The translations under genes were made by a program, and so were the position numbers. From Bradyrhizobium oligotrophicum S58 (GTDB taxonomy: Bacteria > Pseudomonadota > Alphaproteobacteria > Rhizobiales > Xanthobacteraceae): a stretch of DNA of 64,000 nt. This document shows positions 34,812 through 43,406 of this stretch, piece after piece. The notes below the pieces were generated by a model, which worked only from the letters and a program-made list of their open reading frames with translations, did no database searches and was not told the DNA's origin. The DNA is taken from contig NC_020453.1 in NCBI RefSeq assembly GCF_000344805.1, forward strand, positions 2,294,001-2,358,000, written 5' to 3'. Numbering within the stretch: position 1 is the first letter of the stretch; each line of letters opens with the position of its first letter.

Positions 34812-36323
34812 ATGTTCGATCTGTTTCAGAATCTCGTGCTCGGCTTCAGCGTCGCCCTCAGCCCGATCAACCTGCTGCTCTGCCTGGTCGGTGCGCTCGT
34901 CGGCACGCTGGTCGGTGTGCTGCCCGGCATCGGAACCATCGCGACCGTTGCCATGCTGCTGCCGATCACCTTCGGCCTGCCGCCGGTCGGCGCGCTGATC
35001 ATGCTCGCCGGCATCTATTACGGCGCGCAATATGGCGGCTCGACCACGTCGATCCTCGTCAACATCCCGGGGGAGGCGACCTCGGTCGTCACCACGCTGG
35101 ACGGCTTCCAGATGGCCAAGCAGGGGCGCGCGGGTCCGGCGCTGTCGATCGCGGCGATCGGCTCGTTCTTCGCCGGCTGCGTTGCGACCGTGCTGATCGC
35201 AGTGCTCGGTGCGCCTCTGACGAAGCTCGCGCTGCTGTTTGGGCCGGCCGAGTATTTCTCGCTGATGGTGCTCGGCCTGATCTTCGCGGTCGTGCTTGCC
35301 AAGGGCAGCGTGCTCAAAGCGGTGGCGATGATCGCGCTCGGCCTGCTGCTGTCGATGGTCGGCGCGGACCTCGAGACCGGCGCCTCGCGCATGGCCTTCA
35401 ACATCCCCGAACTCGCCGATGGGCTCGGCTTCGCCACCGTGGCGATGGGCGTGTTCGGCTTCGCCGAGATCATCCGCAATCTCGACGGCGGCGCCGAAGC
35501 CGATCGCGAGCTGGTGCAGCAGAAGATCACGGGGCTGATGCCGACGCGCAAAGACCTCCGCGACTCCGCGCCGGCGATCGTTCGCGGCACCATTCTCGGC
35601 TCCATTCTCGGCATCCTGCCGGGCGGCGGCGCCGTGATCGCCTCCTTCGCCGCCTATACGTTCGAGAAGAAGATCGCGCGCGATCCGTCGCGTTTCGGCC
35701 GCGGTGCGATCGAGGGCGTCGCGGCGCCGGAGAGCGCCAACAACGCCGCGGCACAGACCTCCTTCATTCCGCTGCTGACGCTGGGCATCCCGCCGAACGC
35801 GGTGATGGCGCTGATGGTCGGCGCGATGACCATTCACGGCATCCAGCCCGGGCCGCAGGTGATGCAGAAGCAGCCGGATCTGGTCTGGGGCATGATCGCG
35901 TCGATGTGGATCGGCAATCTGATGCTGATCATCATCAACCTGCCGCTGGTCGGCATCTGGGTGCGGCTGCTCCGCGTGCCGTACCGGCTGATGTTCCCCT
36001 CGATCGTGGTGTTCTGCGCCATCGGCATCTACTCGATCAACAATGCGCCGGTCGACGTCATCCTGGCCGGCGCCTTCGGCCTGTTCGGCTACTGGCTGAT
36101 CAAGCACGATTTCGAGCCGGCGCCGCTGCTGCTCGGGATGGTGCTGGGCACGCTGATGGAGGAGAACCTGCGCCGCACCTTGCAGATCTCGCGCGGCGAC
36201 TGGTCGGTCTTCCTCACGCGCCCGCTCTCGGCCACTTTGCTGGCGATCGCGGCCGCCCTGCTGGTCCTGGCTGTGCTGCCGGCGCTGCGCCGCAAGCGCG
36301 ACGAGGTGTTCGTCGAGGGGTAG
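34812..36323 (+). CDS. tctA: TctA-family tripartite tricarboxylate transporter large subunit
   Basis: A 503-residue permease with about 11-12 spans. Family marks are [20 protein letters not shown], the [20 protein letters not shown] loop and the second-half [16 protein letters not shown] and [15 protein letters not shown] repeats. The ATG at 34812 comes after a GTGAGGCC stretch, 7 bp from the tctB stop. It takes up carboxylates (citrate-like or others) with sodium and a TctC protein. The missing tctC suggests use of one encoded elsewhere. Confidence 0.92.
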   Translation: MFDLFQNLVLGFSVALSPINLLLCLVGALVGTLVGVLPGIGTIATVAMLLPITFGLPPVGALIMLAGIYYGAQYGGSTTSILVNIPGEATSVVTTLDGFQMAKQGRAGPALSIAAIGSFFAGCVATVLIAVLGAPLTKLALLFGPAEYFSLMVLGLIFAVVLAKGSVLKAVAMIALGLLLSMVGADLETGASRMAFNIPELADGLGFATVAMGVFGFAEIIRNLDGGAEADRELVQQKITGLMPTRKDLRDSAPAIVRGTILGSILGILPGGGAVIASFAAYTFEKKIARDPSRFGRGAIEGVAAPESANNAAAQTSFIPLLTLGIPPNAVMALMVGAMTIHGIQPGPQVMQKQPDLVWGMIASMWIGNLMLIIINLPLVGIWVRLLRVPYRLMFPSIVVFCAIGIYSINNAPVDVILAGAFGLFGYWLIKHDFEPAPLLLGMVLGTLMEENLRRTLQISRGDWSVFLTRPLSATLLAIAAALLVLAVLPALRRKRDEVFVEG

Positions 36324-36355
36324 GGGGGAACTTTTGTTTCCGTTCCCGAACCGGC

Positions 36356-36385
36356 TTCGACAGAAGCCAGCTTCCTGGGTATAAT
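36356..36385 (+). promoter_or_regulatory. Candidate thyA promoter
   Basis: A perfect TATAAT at 36380-36385 lies 18 bases after TTCGAC (36356-36361), about 70 bp before the thyA start. The -10 match is strong, the -35 moderate. Confidence 0.5.
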
Positions 36386-36401
36386 CACCTGAATGTTGTG
36401 T

Positions 36402-36420
36402 CGGAGGAGCTGCTCCTCCG
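36402..36420 (+). other. Hairpin in the thyA leader
   Basis: CGGAGGAGC (36402-36410) and GCTCCTCCG (36412-36420) form a near-perfect stem containing a GGAGGAG sequence. It sits 35 bp before the start codon in the presumed thyA leader. It is too far from the start to be its ribosome-binding site. Confidence 0.4.
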
Positions 36421-36454
36421 CTACAGCTTGCGCTTTCAACGGCAAGCATCCGTC

Positions 36455-37249
36455 ATGCACCAATATCACGACCTGCTCGAACGCATCCTGGCCGACGGCG
36501 CGGAGAAGCACGACCGCACCGGCACCGGCACGCTGTCGGTGTTCGGCCACCAGATGCGCTTCAACCTGGCCGCCGGCTTTCCGCTTCTGACCACCAAGCG
36601 GCTGCCGCTGAAGGCGATCGTGCATGAGCTGCTGTGGTTCCTGAAGGGCGACACCAACATCGGATATCTGCACGACAACGGCGTCACGATCTGGGACGAA
36701 TGGGCCGATGCCAAAGGCGATCTCGGCCCCGTCTACGGTTATCAGTGGCGCTCGTGGCCGACGCGGGATGGCGGCCACATCGACCAGATCGCGAACGTGA
36801 TCGACATGATCAAGCGCAATCCGGACTCGCGCCGGCTGATCGTCACGGCGTGGAATCCGGCCGACGTCGAGAAGATGGCGCTGCCGCCGTGCCACTGCCT
36901 GTTCCAGTTCTACGTCGTGAACGGAAAGCTGTCGTGCCAGCTCTATCAGCGCTCGGCCGACGTCTTCCTCGGCGTGCCCTTCAATATCGCCTCCTATGCG
37001 CTGCTGACGATGATGGTGGCGCAGGTGACCGGCCTGAAGCCCGGCGAGTTCGTGCATTCGTTCGGCGACGTGCACCTTTATTCCAACCACATCGAGCAGG
37101 CGCGGCTGCAGCTGAGCCGCGCGCCGCGGTCGCTGCCGACCATGACGCTCAATCCGGACGTGACGGACATTTTCGGTTTTCGCTACGAGGATTTTACGCT
37201 CGCCGGCTACGATCCGCATCCGCATATCAAGGCCGCGGTCGCGGTGTAG
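36455..37249 (+). CDS. thyA: Thymidylate synthase
   Basis: A 264-residue enzyme methylating dUMP to dTMP with methylene-tetrahydrofolate. Catalytic Cys146 lies in [13 protein letters not shown], the same position number as E. coli ThyA, which supports the ATG at 36455. Other marks are [28 protein letters not shown] and the [10 protein letters not shown] folate/dUMP region. It is followed by a GNAT gene and folA, whose product regenerates the folate used here, in one tight operon. Confidence 0.97.
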   Translation: MHQYHDLLERILADGAEKHDRTGTGTLSVFGHQMRFNLAAGFPLLTTKRLPLKAIVHELLWFLKGDTNIGYLHDNGVTIWDEWADAKGDLGPVYGYQWRSWPTRDGGHIDQIANVIDMIKRNPDSRRLIVTAWNPADVEKMALPPCHCLFQFYVVNGKLSCQLYQRSADVFLGVPFNIASYALLTMMVAQVTGLKPGEFVHSFGDVHLYSNHIEQARLQLSRAPRSLPTMTLNPDVTDIFGFRYEDFTLAGYDPHPHIKAAVAV

Positions 37250-37252
37250 CGC

Positions 37253-37738
37253 ATGTCTCTGTCCATCCGCCGCGCCTGCCGCGACGACATCGGCGTCGTA
37301 TTCGCACTGATCAACGAGCTCGCCGACTACGAGAAGCTCGCGCACGAGGTCGCCGCGAGCGAGGCTGACATCGCGACCGCGCTGTTCTGCGACCATCCGA
37401 TGCTGTTTTGCGACATCGCCGAGTGGGACGGCGAGGTCGCCGGCTTTGCGGTCTGGTTCGTCAACTTCTCCACCTTCGCTGGAAAGCCCGGCCTCTATAT
37501 CGAGGACCTGTTCGTGCGCCCCGCCTTCCGCCGCAACGGCCTCGGTCAGGCGCTGCTCGGCCATCTCGCACGCACCTGCATCGACAAAGGCTGGGCGCGG
37601 CTGCAATGGTCGGTGCTCGACTGGAATGCGCCTTCCATCACGTTCTACAAATCGCTCGGTGCTGAGCTGATGGACGAGTGGACGCCGTGCAAGGTGACGG
37701 ACGCTGCGCTGGCCCGGCTTGCGGAGAGGGCGCCATGA
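37253..37738 (+). CDS. GNAT family N-acetyltransferase
   Basis: A 161-residue acetyltransferase with the acetyl-CoA motif VRPAFRRNGLGQALL and a C-terminal DWNAPSITFYKSLGA motif, resembling diamine (spermidine/spermine) N1-acetyltransferases. It starts 3 bp after thyA and overlaps folA by ATGA at 37735. The substrate is unknown; its place between thyA and folA is a matter of cotranscription and does not imply a folate role. Confidence 0.9.
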   Translation: MSLSIRRACRDDIGVVFALINELADYEKLAHEVAASEADIATALFCDHPMLFCDIAEWDGEVAGFAVWFVNFSTFAGKPGLYIEDLFVRPAFRRNGLGQALLGHLARTCIDKGWARLQWSVLDWNAPSITFYKSLGAELMDEWTPCKVTDAALARLAERAP

Positions 37739-38247
37739 TTGAGACCGTTCTGATCGTCGCGATCGCCGATAATGGCGTGATCGGTGCTGAGAACGCGATT
37801 CCGTGGCGGCAGAAGAGCGATGTCCAGCGCTTCAAGGCGATGACGATGGGACGGCCGATCGTGATGGGCCGCAAGACCTTCATCTCGTTTCCGCGCCGGC
37901 CGCTGCCGGGCCGCACCAACATCGTGGTCACGCGCGACGCCGAGTTTCGCGCGCCCGGTGCGATCGTGACGCACTCGGTCGACGAGGCGCTCGTGATCGC
38001 CCGTGGTGATGCGCTGCGGCGTTCAGCCGCGGAGATCGCCATCGTCGGCGGCGCCGAGATCTATGCGGCGACGATGCCTTCGGCCGACCGGCTGGAGATC
38101 ACCGAGGTGCATGCGAGCCCGCCGGGCAACACCCTCTTTCCGTCGATCGACCCCGCACAATGGGAAGAGGTGGCGCGCGAGCGCCATGCCTCGGGTCCGG
38201 ACGATCAGGCCGAATATTCCTACGTCACCTATCGCCGGAAACGGTGA
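37735..38247 (+). CDS. folA: Dihydrofolate reductase
   Basis: A 170-residue NADPH-dependent enzyme reducing dihydrofolate to tetrahydrofolate. The sequence opens ETVLIVAIADNGVIGAENAI, then PWRQKSDVQRFK with the active-site acidic Asp, PIVMGRKTFISFP, and the NADPH motif IVGGAEIYAA. The ATG at 37735 overlaps the GNAT stop. ThyA consumes methylene-THF, so the pairing with thyA is functional. Confidence 0.95.
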   Translation: MIETVLIVAIADNGVIGAENAIPWRQKSDVQRFKAMTMGRPIVMGRKTFISFPRRPLPGRTNIVVTRDAEFRAPGAIVTHSVDEALVIARGDALRRSAAEIAIVGGAEIYAATMPSADRLEITEVHASPPGNTLFPSIDPAQWEEVARERHASGPDDQAEYSYVTYRRKR

Positions 38248-38371
38248 ACGTCGTGCCCGCGGACGGACGCGGCGGCCACTTCAAGACCCTCCGTTAATGA
38301 TGAAGTCGCGTCGTCGGGCCGCTCCGGTCCGTCCGGACCGCGGCAAACCAGCGCTTCGGCCGCTGTTTACA

Positions 38372-38411
38372 TTGACAAAACCCGGTTCGGGCTTAGCTGG
38401 AGCGCTACATT
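38372..38411 (+). promoter_or_regulatory. Possible hflK promoter region
   Basis: TTGACA at 38372-38377 is a perfect -35 hexamer 120 bp before hflK, but only weak -10 candidates follow (TTAGCT at 38393, or TACATT at 38406 with too long a spacer). The 250-bp gap after folA indicates that hflK has its own promoter. Confidence 0.35.
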
Positions 38412-38497
38412 GTAAGGGGCGTGGCCGTCCCTTATAAACCGGCCACTGTCGGGGGCCGGCGTTTGTACACTATCAGCCTCTCGGAGGAGATCGATCG

Positions 38498-39631
38498 ATG
38501 GCGTGGAAGAATCAGGGCGGAGGCCCGTGGGGTCCGGGTCCGAAGGGGCCCTGGGGCTCGGGGCCGCAACCGGTCGGTCCAAGGCCACCCGACCTCGAAG
38601 ATCTTCTGCGGCGCGGCCAGGACCGGTTGCAGCAGTTCATTCCCGGTGGCGGCTTCGGCGCCGCCGGTGTCATGCTGATCGTGCTCGGGGCGGTTGCGAT
38701 CTGGCTGCTGTCCGGCTTCTACCGGGTGCAGTCCGAGGAGCTCGGCGTCGTCCTGCGCTTCGGCAAATATGTCCGCGACGAGCAGCCCGGCCTGCGCTAC
38801 CACCTGCCTTATCCGATCGAGACCGTGCTGCTGCCCAAGGCGCTGCGCGTCAACTCGATCTCGATCGGCTTCACCGCCAATGACGATCCCGGCCGGCGCG
38901 GCCGCGGCGGGCGCGACGTGCCCGAGGAGAGCCTGATGCTGACCGGCGACGAGAACATCGTCGACGTCGACGTCACCGTGCTGTGGCGCATCAAGCCGAA
39001 GGGCGCGGCCGACTTCCTGTTCAACATCCAGAATCCCGAGGGCACCGTGAAGGCGGTGGCCGAGAGCGCGATGCGCGAGGTGATCGGGCGCTCCAACATC
39101 CAGCCGGTGCTGACCGGCGCCCGCACCCAGATCGAGCAGAGCGTGCTCGAGCTGATGCAGAAGACGCTCGATACCTACGGCTCGGGCATCCAGGTCGACA
39201 ATGTGCAGATGCAGAAGGTCGACCCTCCGGCGCAGGTGATCGCGGCGTTCCGCGACGTGCAGGCGGCGCGAGCCGATCTGGAGAAGGCGCAGAACGAGGC
39301 CCAGACCTACGCCAACAAGGTGGTCCCCGACGCACGCGGCCGGGCCGCTCAGATCCTGCAGGTCGCCGAAGGCTACAAGGAGCAGGCGATCGCCGAGGCC
39401 AAGGGCCAGAGCGCGCGCTTCCTGAAGGTCTATGACGAGTACAAGAAGGCGCCCGACGTGACCCGCGAACGCATCTATCTCGAAACGATGGAACGCGTGC
39501 TCTCGGGATCCGAGAAGCTCGTGCTCGACAGCGGGCCCGGCGGCGGTCCCGTGCCGCTGCTTCCGCTCGGCGATCTCGCGCCGCGCCGCCAGGCTGCCCC
39601 GAGCACCGCGCAGCAGGGAGGCGTCCGATGA
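38498..39631 (+). CDS. hflK: FtsH protease modulator HflK
   Basis: A 377-residue SPFH/band-7 inner-membrane protein that, with HflC, encloses the FtsH protease. The N-terminus (1-45) is Gly/Pro/Trp-rich, a membrane anchor lies at about 56-74 (GVMLIVLGAVAIWLLSGFY), and the SPFH domain covers 75-260 (EELGVVLRFGKYV). A coiled-coil region follows, with TYANKVVPDARGRAAQILQV. The ATG at 38498 has CTCGGAGGAG upstream. Overlaps hflC by ATGA. Confidence 0.95.
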   Translation: MAWKNQGGGPWGPGPKGPWGSGPQPVGPRPPDLEDLLRRGQDRLQQFIPGGGFGAAGVMLIVLGAVAIWLLSGFYRVQSEELGVVLRFGKYVRDEQPGLRYHLPYPIETVLLPKALRVNSISIGFTANDDPGRRGRGGRDVPEESLMLTGDENIVDVDVTVLWRIKPKGAADFLFNIQNPEGTVKAVAESAMREVIGRSNIQPVLTGARTQIEQSVLELMQKTLDTYGSGIQVDNVQMQKVDPPAQVIAAFRDVQAARADLEKAQNEAQTYANKVVPDARGRAAQILQVAEGYKEQAIAEAKGQSARFLKVYDEYKKAPDVTRERIYLETMERVLSGSEKLVLDSGPGGGPVPLLPLGDLAPRRQAAPSTAQQGGVR

Positions 39632-40566
39632 GGTCCCCCGTCACAGGCATCGTCGCGCTGGTCATCGCCCTCGCGCTGGTCGTCATCGGCTACAGCTCGC
39701 TGTTCACCGTGGCGCAGACGGAGCAGGCGCTCGTCGTGCGGTTCGGCAAGCCGGTCGACGTCGTCACCGAGCCGGGCCTGAACGTCAAGGCGCCGTTCAT
39801 CGACAACGTGATTTCGATCGACAAGCGCATCCTCGACCTCGAAAACCCCTCGCAGGAGGTCATCGCGTTCGACCAGAAGCGCCTCGTGGTCGACGCCTTC
39901 GCCCGCTACCGGATCAAGAACGCGCTGCAGTTCTACCAGCGAGCCGGCACGATCCAGAATGCCAACGTCCAGCTCGGCACCCTGCTCAACGCCGCCCTGC
40001 GTCGCGTGCTCGGCGAGGTCACGTTCACCCAGGTGGTGCGCGACGAGCGTGAAACCTTGATGCGCAAGATCCGCGACCAGCTCGACAAGGAGGCCGATGC
40101 CTACGGCATCCAGGTGGTCGACGTCCGCATCCGCCGCGCCGATCTGCCGGAGGCCAACAGCCAAGCGGTTTACGACCGCATGAACAGCGAGCGGCAGCGC
40201 GAAGCCGCTGAATTCCGTGCGCTGGGCGGCCAGAAGGCTCAGGAGATCAAATCCAAGGCTGATCGTGAGGCGACCGTGATCGTGGCTGAGGCCAACTCTC
40301 AAGCGGAACAGACCCGCGGCTCCGGCGATGCCGAACGCAACCGGCTGTTCGCTGAGGCCTATGGCAAGGACCGCGACTTCTTCGCCTTCTACCGTTCGAT
40401 GACGGCGTATGAGAACGGCCTGAAGTCCGGCGAGACACGCTTCCTGCTGCGGCCCGATTCGGAGTTCTTCCGTTACTTCTCCAACCCCTCGGGGAAGGTG
40501 GGCACGGAGACGCCGTCATCGGCATCCAACGCGACGGCGGCCGCGGCGCAGGCTCCCAAGCCCTGA
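39628..40566 (+). CDS. hflC: FtsH protease modulator HflC
   Basis: A 312-residue SPFH protein, partner of HflK. One N-terminal span (GIVALVIALALVVIGYSSLF), the SPFH domain from AQTEQALVVRFGKPV, and the HflC-type C-terminus with REATVIVAEANSQAEQTRGSGDAE. An Ala-rich tail ends the protein. The start overlaps the hflK stop. The pair belongs to membrane-protein quality control, in keeping with the downstream degP. Confidence 0.95.
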   Translation: MRSPVTGIVALVIALALVVIGYSSLFTVAQTEQALVVRFGKPVDVVTEPGLNVKAPFIDNVISIDKRILDLENPSQEVIAFDQKRLVVDAFARYRIKNALQFYQRAGTIQNANVQLGTLLNAALRRVLGEVTFTQVVRDERETLMRKIRDQLDKEADAYGIQVVDVRIRRADLPEANSQAVYDRMNSERQREAAEFRALGGQKAQEIKSKADREATVIVAEANSQAEQTRGSGDAERNRLFAEAYGKDRDFFAFYRSMTAYENGLKSGETRFLLRPDSEFFRYFSNPSGKVGTETPSSASNATAAAAQAPKP

Positions 40567-40632
40567 TCAAGCCCTGATGCCGTCTGATCTTCGTCCGGCG
40601 TGGCTGATCCCGGCGAAGAAAGAGTTGACACC

Positions 40633-40662
40633 GACGGGGCGAAGCCGTTGCTTCGCCCCGTC
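40633..40662. other. Perfect 12-bp hairpin between hflC and the DUF2065 gene
   Basis: GACGGGGCGAAG (40633-40644) and CTTCGCCCCGTC (40651-40662) enclose CCGTTG. A TTGACA stands just before it (40625-40630). No T-tract follows, so it may partly end hflKC transcription or stabilise the upstream message. Confidence 0.55.
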
Positions 40663-40698
40663 TGATATCAAGAAGGTCGAACGGGAGGTCCGGGTCCG

Positions 40699-40905
40699 AT
40701 GAGGTCCATTGCGTTTTCCGATTTCCTCATCGGATTAGGTATCCTGTTCGTGCTCGAGGGCCTGATGTTCGCAGCAAGCCCGGAGTGGATGCGGCGAGCG
40801 ATGAAGACGGCAATGACCACGCCCGACAATGTGCTGCGGGCGGTCGGGATCGGCTCGGCGGTGGCGGGCTTGGTCCTGATCTGGGTCATCCGGCGCCCGA
40901 TCTGA
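40699..40905 (+). CDS. DUF2065 family small membrane protein
   Basis: A 68-residue protein with two hydrophobic segments (about 6-26 and 46-64) and the DUF2065 pattern FLIGLGILFVLEGLMFAASP...MRRAMK...LRAVGIGSAVAGLVLIWVIR. The ATG at 40699 follows GGGAGGTCCGGGTCCG. Genes of this family sit between hflC and the degP/htrA gene in many proteobacteria, as here, and may accompany the FtsH-HflKC system. Function unknown. Confidence 0.88.
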   Translation: MRSIAFSDFLIGLGILFVLEGLMFAASPEWMRRAMKTAMTTPDNVLRAVGIGSAVAGLVLIWVIRRPI

Positions 40906-41133
40906 GCCGGCCACCTCTGTCGCAGCGCCCTGGCGTCACGGGACCCCGGCTAGCCTCGGCCATTACGTTCCGCCGCCCGGCCAACGCCATTGTGAGGCGA
41001 TAGCCGCGCCATTTTGCCGTATTAGGTCGCCTTCAATGATGAATTCGGCGCCCTGGCCGGCATGCTTGCGTCGTGGCCCGGTTCCTGCGCACTGTACCGA
41101 TCGAATTTTGCCGACTTTCTGGAGATCCGCCTG

Positions 41134-42636
41134 ATGACTGCAACCCTTGCTCTCAGCCGTCGCCTGCGTCCGATTCTGGCTGCGGCCGTTCTTGCCGCCG
41201 GCTGGGCGCTCGCGCCGGCGCCGGCCTCGGCGCGGGGACCCGAGGGGATCGCCGACGTCGCCGAGAAGGTGATCGACGCCGTCGTCAACATCTCGACCTC
41301 GCAGACCGTCGAGGCCAAGGGTGGCTCCTCGGAGAACCGCGGCGCCAATCCGCAGGTGCCGCCGGGCTCGCCGTTCGAGGAGTTCTTCGACGACTTCTTC
41401 AAGAACCGCCGCGGCGGTCCGGGCGGCCGCGGTGGTGCCGACAACTCGCCACGCCGCACCAACTCGCTGGGCTCCGGCTTCATCGTCGACGATTCCGGCG
41501 TCGTGGTCACCAACAACCACGTCATCGCCGATGCCGACGAGATCAACGTGATCCTCAACGACGGCACCAAGATCAAGGCCGAGCTCGTCGGCGTCGACAA
41601 GAAGACCGACCTCGCGGTGCTCAAGTTCAAGCCGCCGCGGCAGCTGACCGTCGTCAAGTTCGGTGACTCCGACAAGCTCCGGCTCGGCGACTGGGTGGTC
41701 GCGATCGGCAACCCGTTCAGCCTCGGTGGCACGGTGACCGCCGGCATTGTCTCGGCCAAGAACCGCGACATCTCCTCGGGCCCCTATGACAGCTACATCC
41801 AGACCGACGCCGCCATCAATCGCGGCAATTCGGGCGGCCCGCTGTTCAATCTCGAGGGCGAGGTCATCGGCGTCAACACGCTGATCATCTCGCCGTCCGG
41901 CGGCTCGATCGGCATCGGCTTCGCGGTGCCGTCGAAAACCGTCGCCGGCGTCGTCGACCAGCTGCGCCAGTTTGGCGAGCTGCGCCGCGGGTGGCTCGGC
42001 GTCCGCATCCAGGGCGTTACCGACGAGATCGCCGAGAGCCTCAACATCAAGCCGGCGCGCGGCGCGCTGGTCGCCGGCGTCGACGACAAGGGCCCGGCCA
42101 AGCCCGCCGGCATCGAGCCCGGCGACGTCGTCGTCAAGTTCGACGGTCACGACATCAAGGAGCCGAAGGACCTGTCGCGCATGGTCGCCGATACCGCCGT
42201 CGGCAAGGAGGTCGAAATCATCGTCATCCGCAAGGGCCAGGAGCAGACGCTCAAGGTCAAGCTCGGCCGTCTCGAGGACAACGAGAAGGTCCAGCAGGCG
42301 GCGATCAAGAAGGACGAGCCGGCCGAGAAGCCTCAGACCCAGAAGGCGCTCGGGCTCGATCTCGCTGCGCTGTCGAAGGATCTGCGCACGCGCTACAAGA
42401 TCAAGGACAGCGTCAAGGGTGTCGTCGTCACCGGCGTCGATCAGGCCTCCGACGCCGCCGAGAAGCGGCTGTCGGCCGGCGACGTCATCGTCGAGGTCGC
42501 GCAGGAGGCGGTGACCTCGGGCGTCGACATCAAGAAGCGCGTCGACCAGCTCAAGAAGGACGGCAAGAAGTCGGTGCTGCTGCTCGTCTCCAACGCCGAC
42601 GGCGAGCTGCGCTTCGTCGCGCTGAGTTTGCAGTAG
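41134..42636 (+). CDS. degP: Periplasmic serine protease/chaperone DegP (HtrA, Do-like)
   Basis: A 500-residue trypsin-like protease with two PDZ domains that degrades misfolded envelope proteins. The signal peptide ends near PAPASARG (about 35). The triad is His129 (NNHVI), Asp159 (KTDLAVLKF) and Ser233 (INRGNSGGPL). PDZ1 is about 285-375 and PDZ2 about 410-495. A Gly/Arg-rich loop (NRRGGPGGRGGADN) lies before the protease core, in the LA-loop position. The ATG at 41134 is preferred over 41062. It ends the hflK-hflC-DUF2065-degP group. Confidence 0.95.
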   Translation: MTATLALSRRLRPILAAAVLAAGWALAPAPASARGPEGIADVAEKVIDAVVNISTSQTVEAKGGSSENRGANPQVPPGSPFEEFFDDFFKNRRGGPGGRGGADNSPRRTNSLGSGFIVDDSGVVVTNNHVIADADEINVILNDGTKIKAELVGVDKKTDLAVLKFKPPRQLTVVKFGDSDKLRLGDWVVAIGNPFSLGGTVTAGIVSAKNRDISSGPYDSYIQTDAAINRGNSGGPLFNLEGEVIGVNTLIISPSGGSIGIGFAVPSKTVAGVVDQLRQFGELRRGWLGVRIQGVTDEIAESLNIKPARGALVAGVDDKGPAKPAGIEPGDVVVKFDGHDIKEPKDLSRMVADTAVGKEVEIIVIRKGQEQTLKVKLGRLEDNEKVQQAAIKKDEPAEKPQTQKALGLDLAALSKDLRTRYKIKDSVKGVVVTGVDQASDAAEKRLSAGDVIVEVAQEAVTSGVDIKKRVDQLKKDGKKSVLLLVSNADGELRFVALSLQ

Positions 42637-42649
42637 GGCGGCACCATCA

Positions 42650-42734
42650 TCCGTCATTGCGAGCGAAGCGAAGCAATCCAGAGTCACGTCCTCGGCTCTG
42701 GATTGCTTCTTCGCTTCGCTCCTCGCAATGACGG
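42650..42734. repeat. Palindromic repeat (GTCATTGCGAGCG family)
   Basis: CCGTCATTGCGAGCGAAGCG and following AAGCAATCCAGAG fold back on CTCTGGATTGCTTCTTCGCT and following TCGCTCCTCGCAATGACGG with small bulges, 14 bp after the degP stop. Related to 9925-9995 and 48770-48843. Confidence 0.85.
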
Positions 42735-42746
42735 TAACTAATAGTC

Positions 42747-42863
42747 CCGTAGCCCGGACGAGCGATAGCGACATACGGGTTCGTCCGAACCGCCGGCGAT
42801 GATCCCGGATATCGCTTTCGCCTTCGCTCTGCGAGCTTCGGCTGACGCTCATCCGGGCTACGG
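42747..42863. repeat. Palindromic repeat (CCGTAGCCCGGA family)
   Basis: CCGTAGCCCGGACGAGCG (42747-42764) and CGCTCATCCGGGCTACGG (42846-42863) are inverted with one mismatch (17 of 18). The interior contains CCCGGATATCGC and smaller palindromes. The unit resembles a Bradyrhizobium intergenic repeat starting GTAGCCCGGATGAGCG, recalled from other genomes. Confidence 0.8.
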
Positions 42864-43030
42864 ACCTGCTTCCACACGCATCGCTCTCGCGCGTCACGGC
42901 TTGTCCGGGACGACAGAGCAGGGGAGGATGGATTCACGCTTCAAACAGCTTAACGATCAATCAGGGACATAGCAGCGCGGTCTCGCGGCAAGTGATGCCC
43001 GAGGTCTGCGATCAGTTCGTCCCTCGCGAG

Positions 43031-43396
43031 AATGCAGAGGGCGCAGGGAATGCCGGGTGAAGGCCTCACCCATGGCCCGCCTGCGAAAAAAAATGCAGGC
43101 GGCAGGTACCACAGGTGGTGCCGATCACCGGCATTCCCTGCGCGACGGTCTTCACGCTTATACGCAGTCTCCCTGGTGCGCCGGGCTTGTTGGCCACCAT
43201 CCCCAGCGCAATGCGCTAGCATTGCGTCGAGTTGATACCAGCGTCGGGGTATCAGGACGCTGCGACTTCACGTCCGCAAGCGATCGTTCGTCCGCGCCCT
43301 CGTGAGAAGACGCTGCGATCTCCCGCGGCCATCGCATCCCCACCTCGCGTGTCGTGACGATCGCGCGCAACGCCCCTCCGCAGTGAGGCGGGATGC
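43031..43396 (-). repeat. Long dispersed repeat, copy B (structured, about 365 bp)
   Basis: Inverted counterpart of 9452-9836. Read on the minus strand it starts CGCATCCCGCCTCACTGCGG and ends CCCTGCGCCCTCTGCATTC. It forms a perfect 16-bp outer stem (43041-43056 with 43128-43143) around an 8-bp hairpin (43077-43084 with 43095-43102), plus hairpins at 43208-43225 and 43234-43253. Sequence differs from copy A in the stems but pairing is retained. Its 5' end lies 10 bp beyond the stop of the neighbouring LysR gene. Confidence 0.85.
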
Positions 43397-43406
43397 GCAT
43401 AGACAA

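Larger units (their letters stand above)
42637..43406. other. Intergenic repeat zone after degP
   Basis: About 770 bp holding three repeats of different families back to back (42650-42734, 42747-42863, 43031-43396). Open frames here lie inside repeats and have no ribosome-binding sites. I see no gene. The first palindromes may also stop the degP transcript. Confidence 0.7.
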
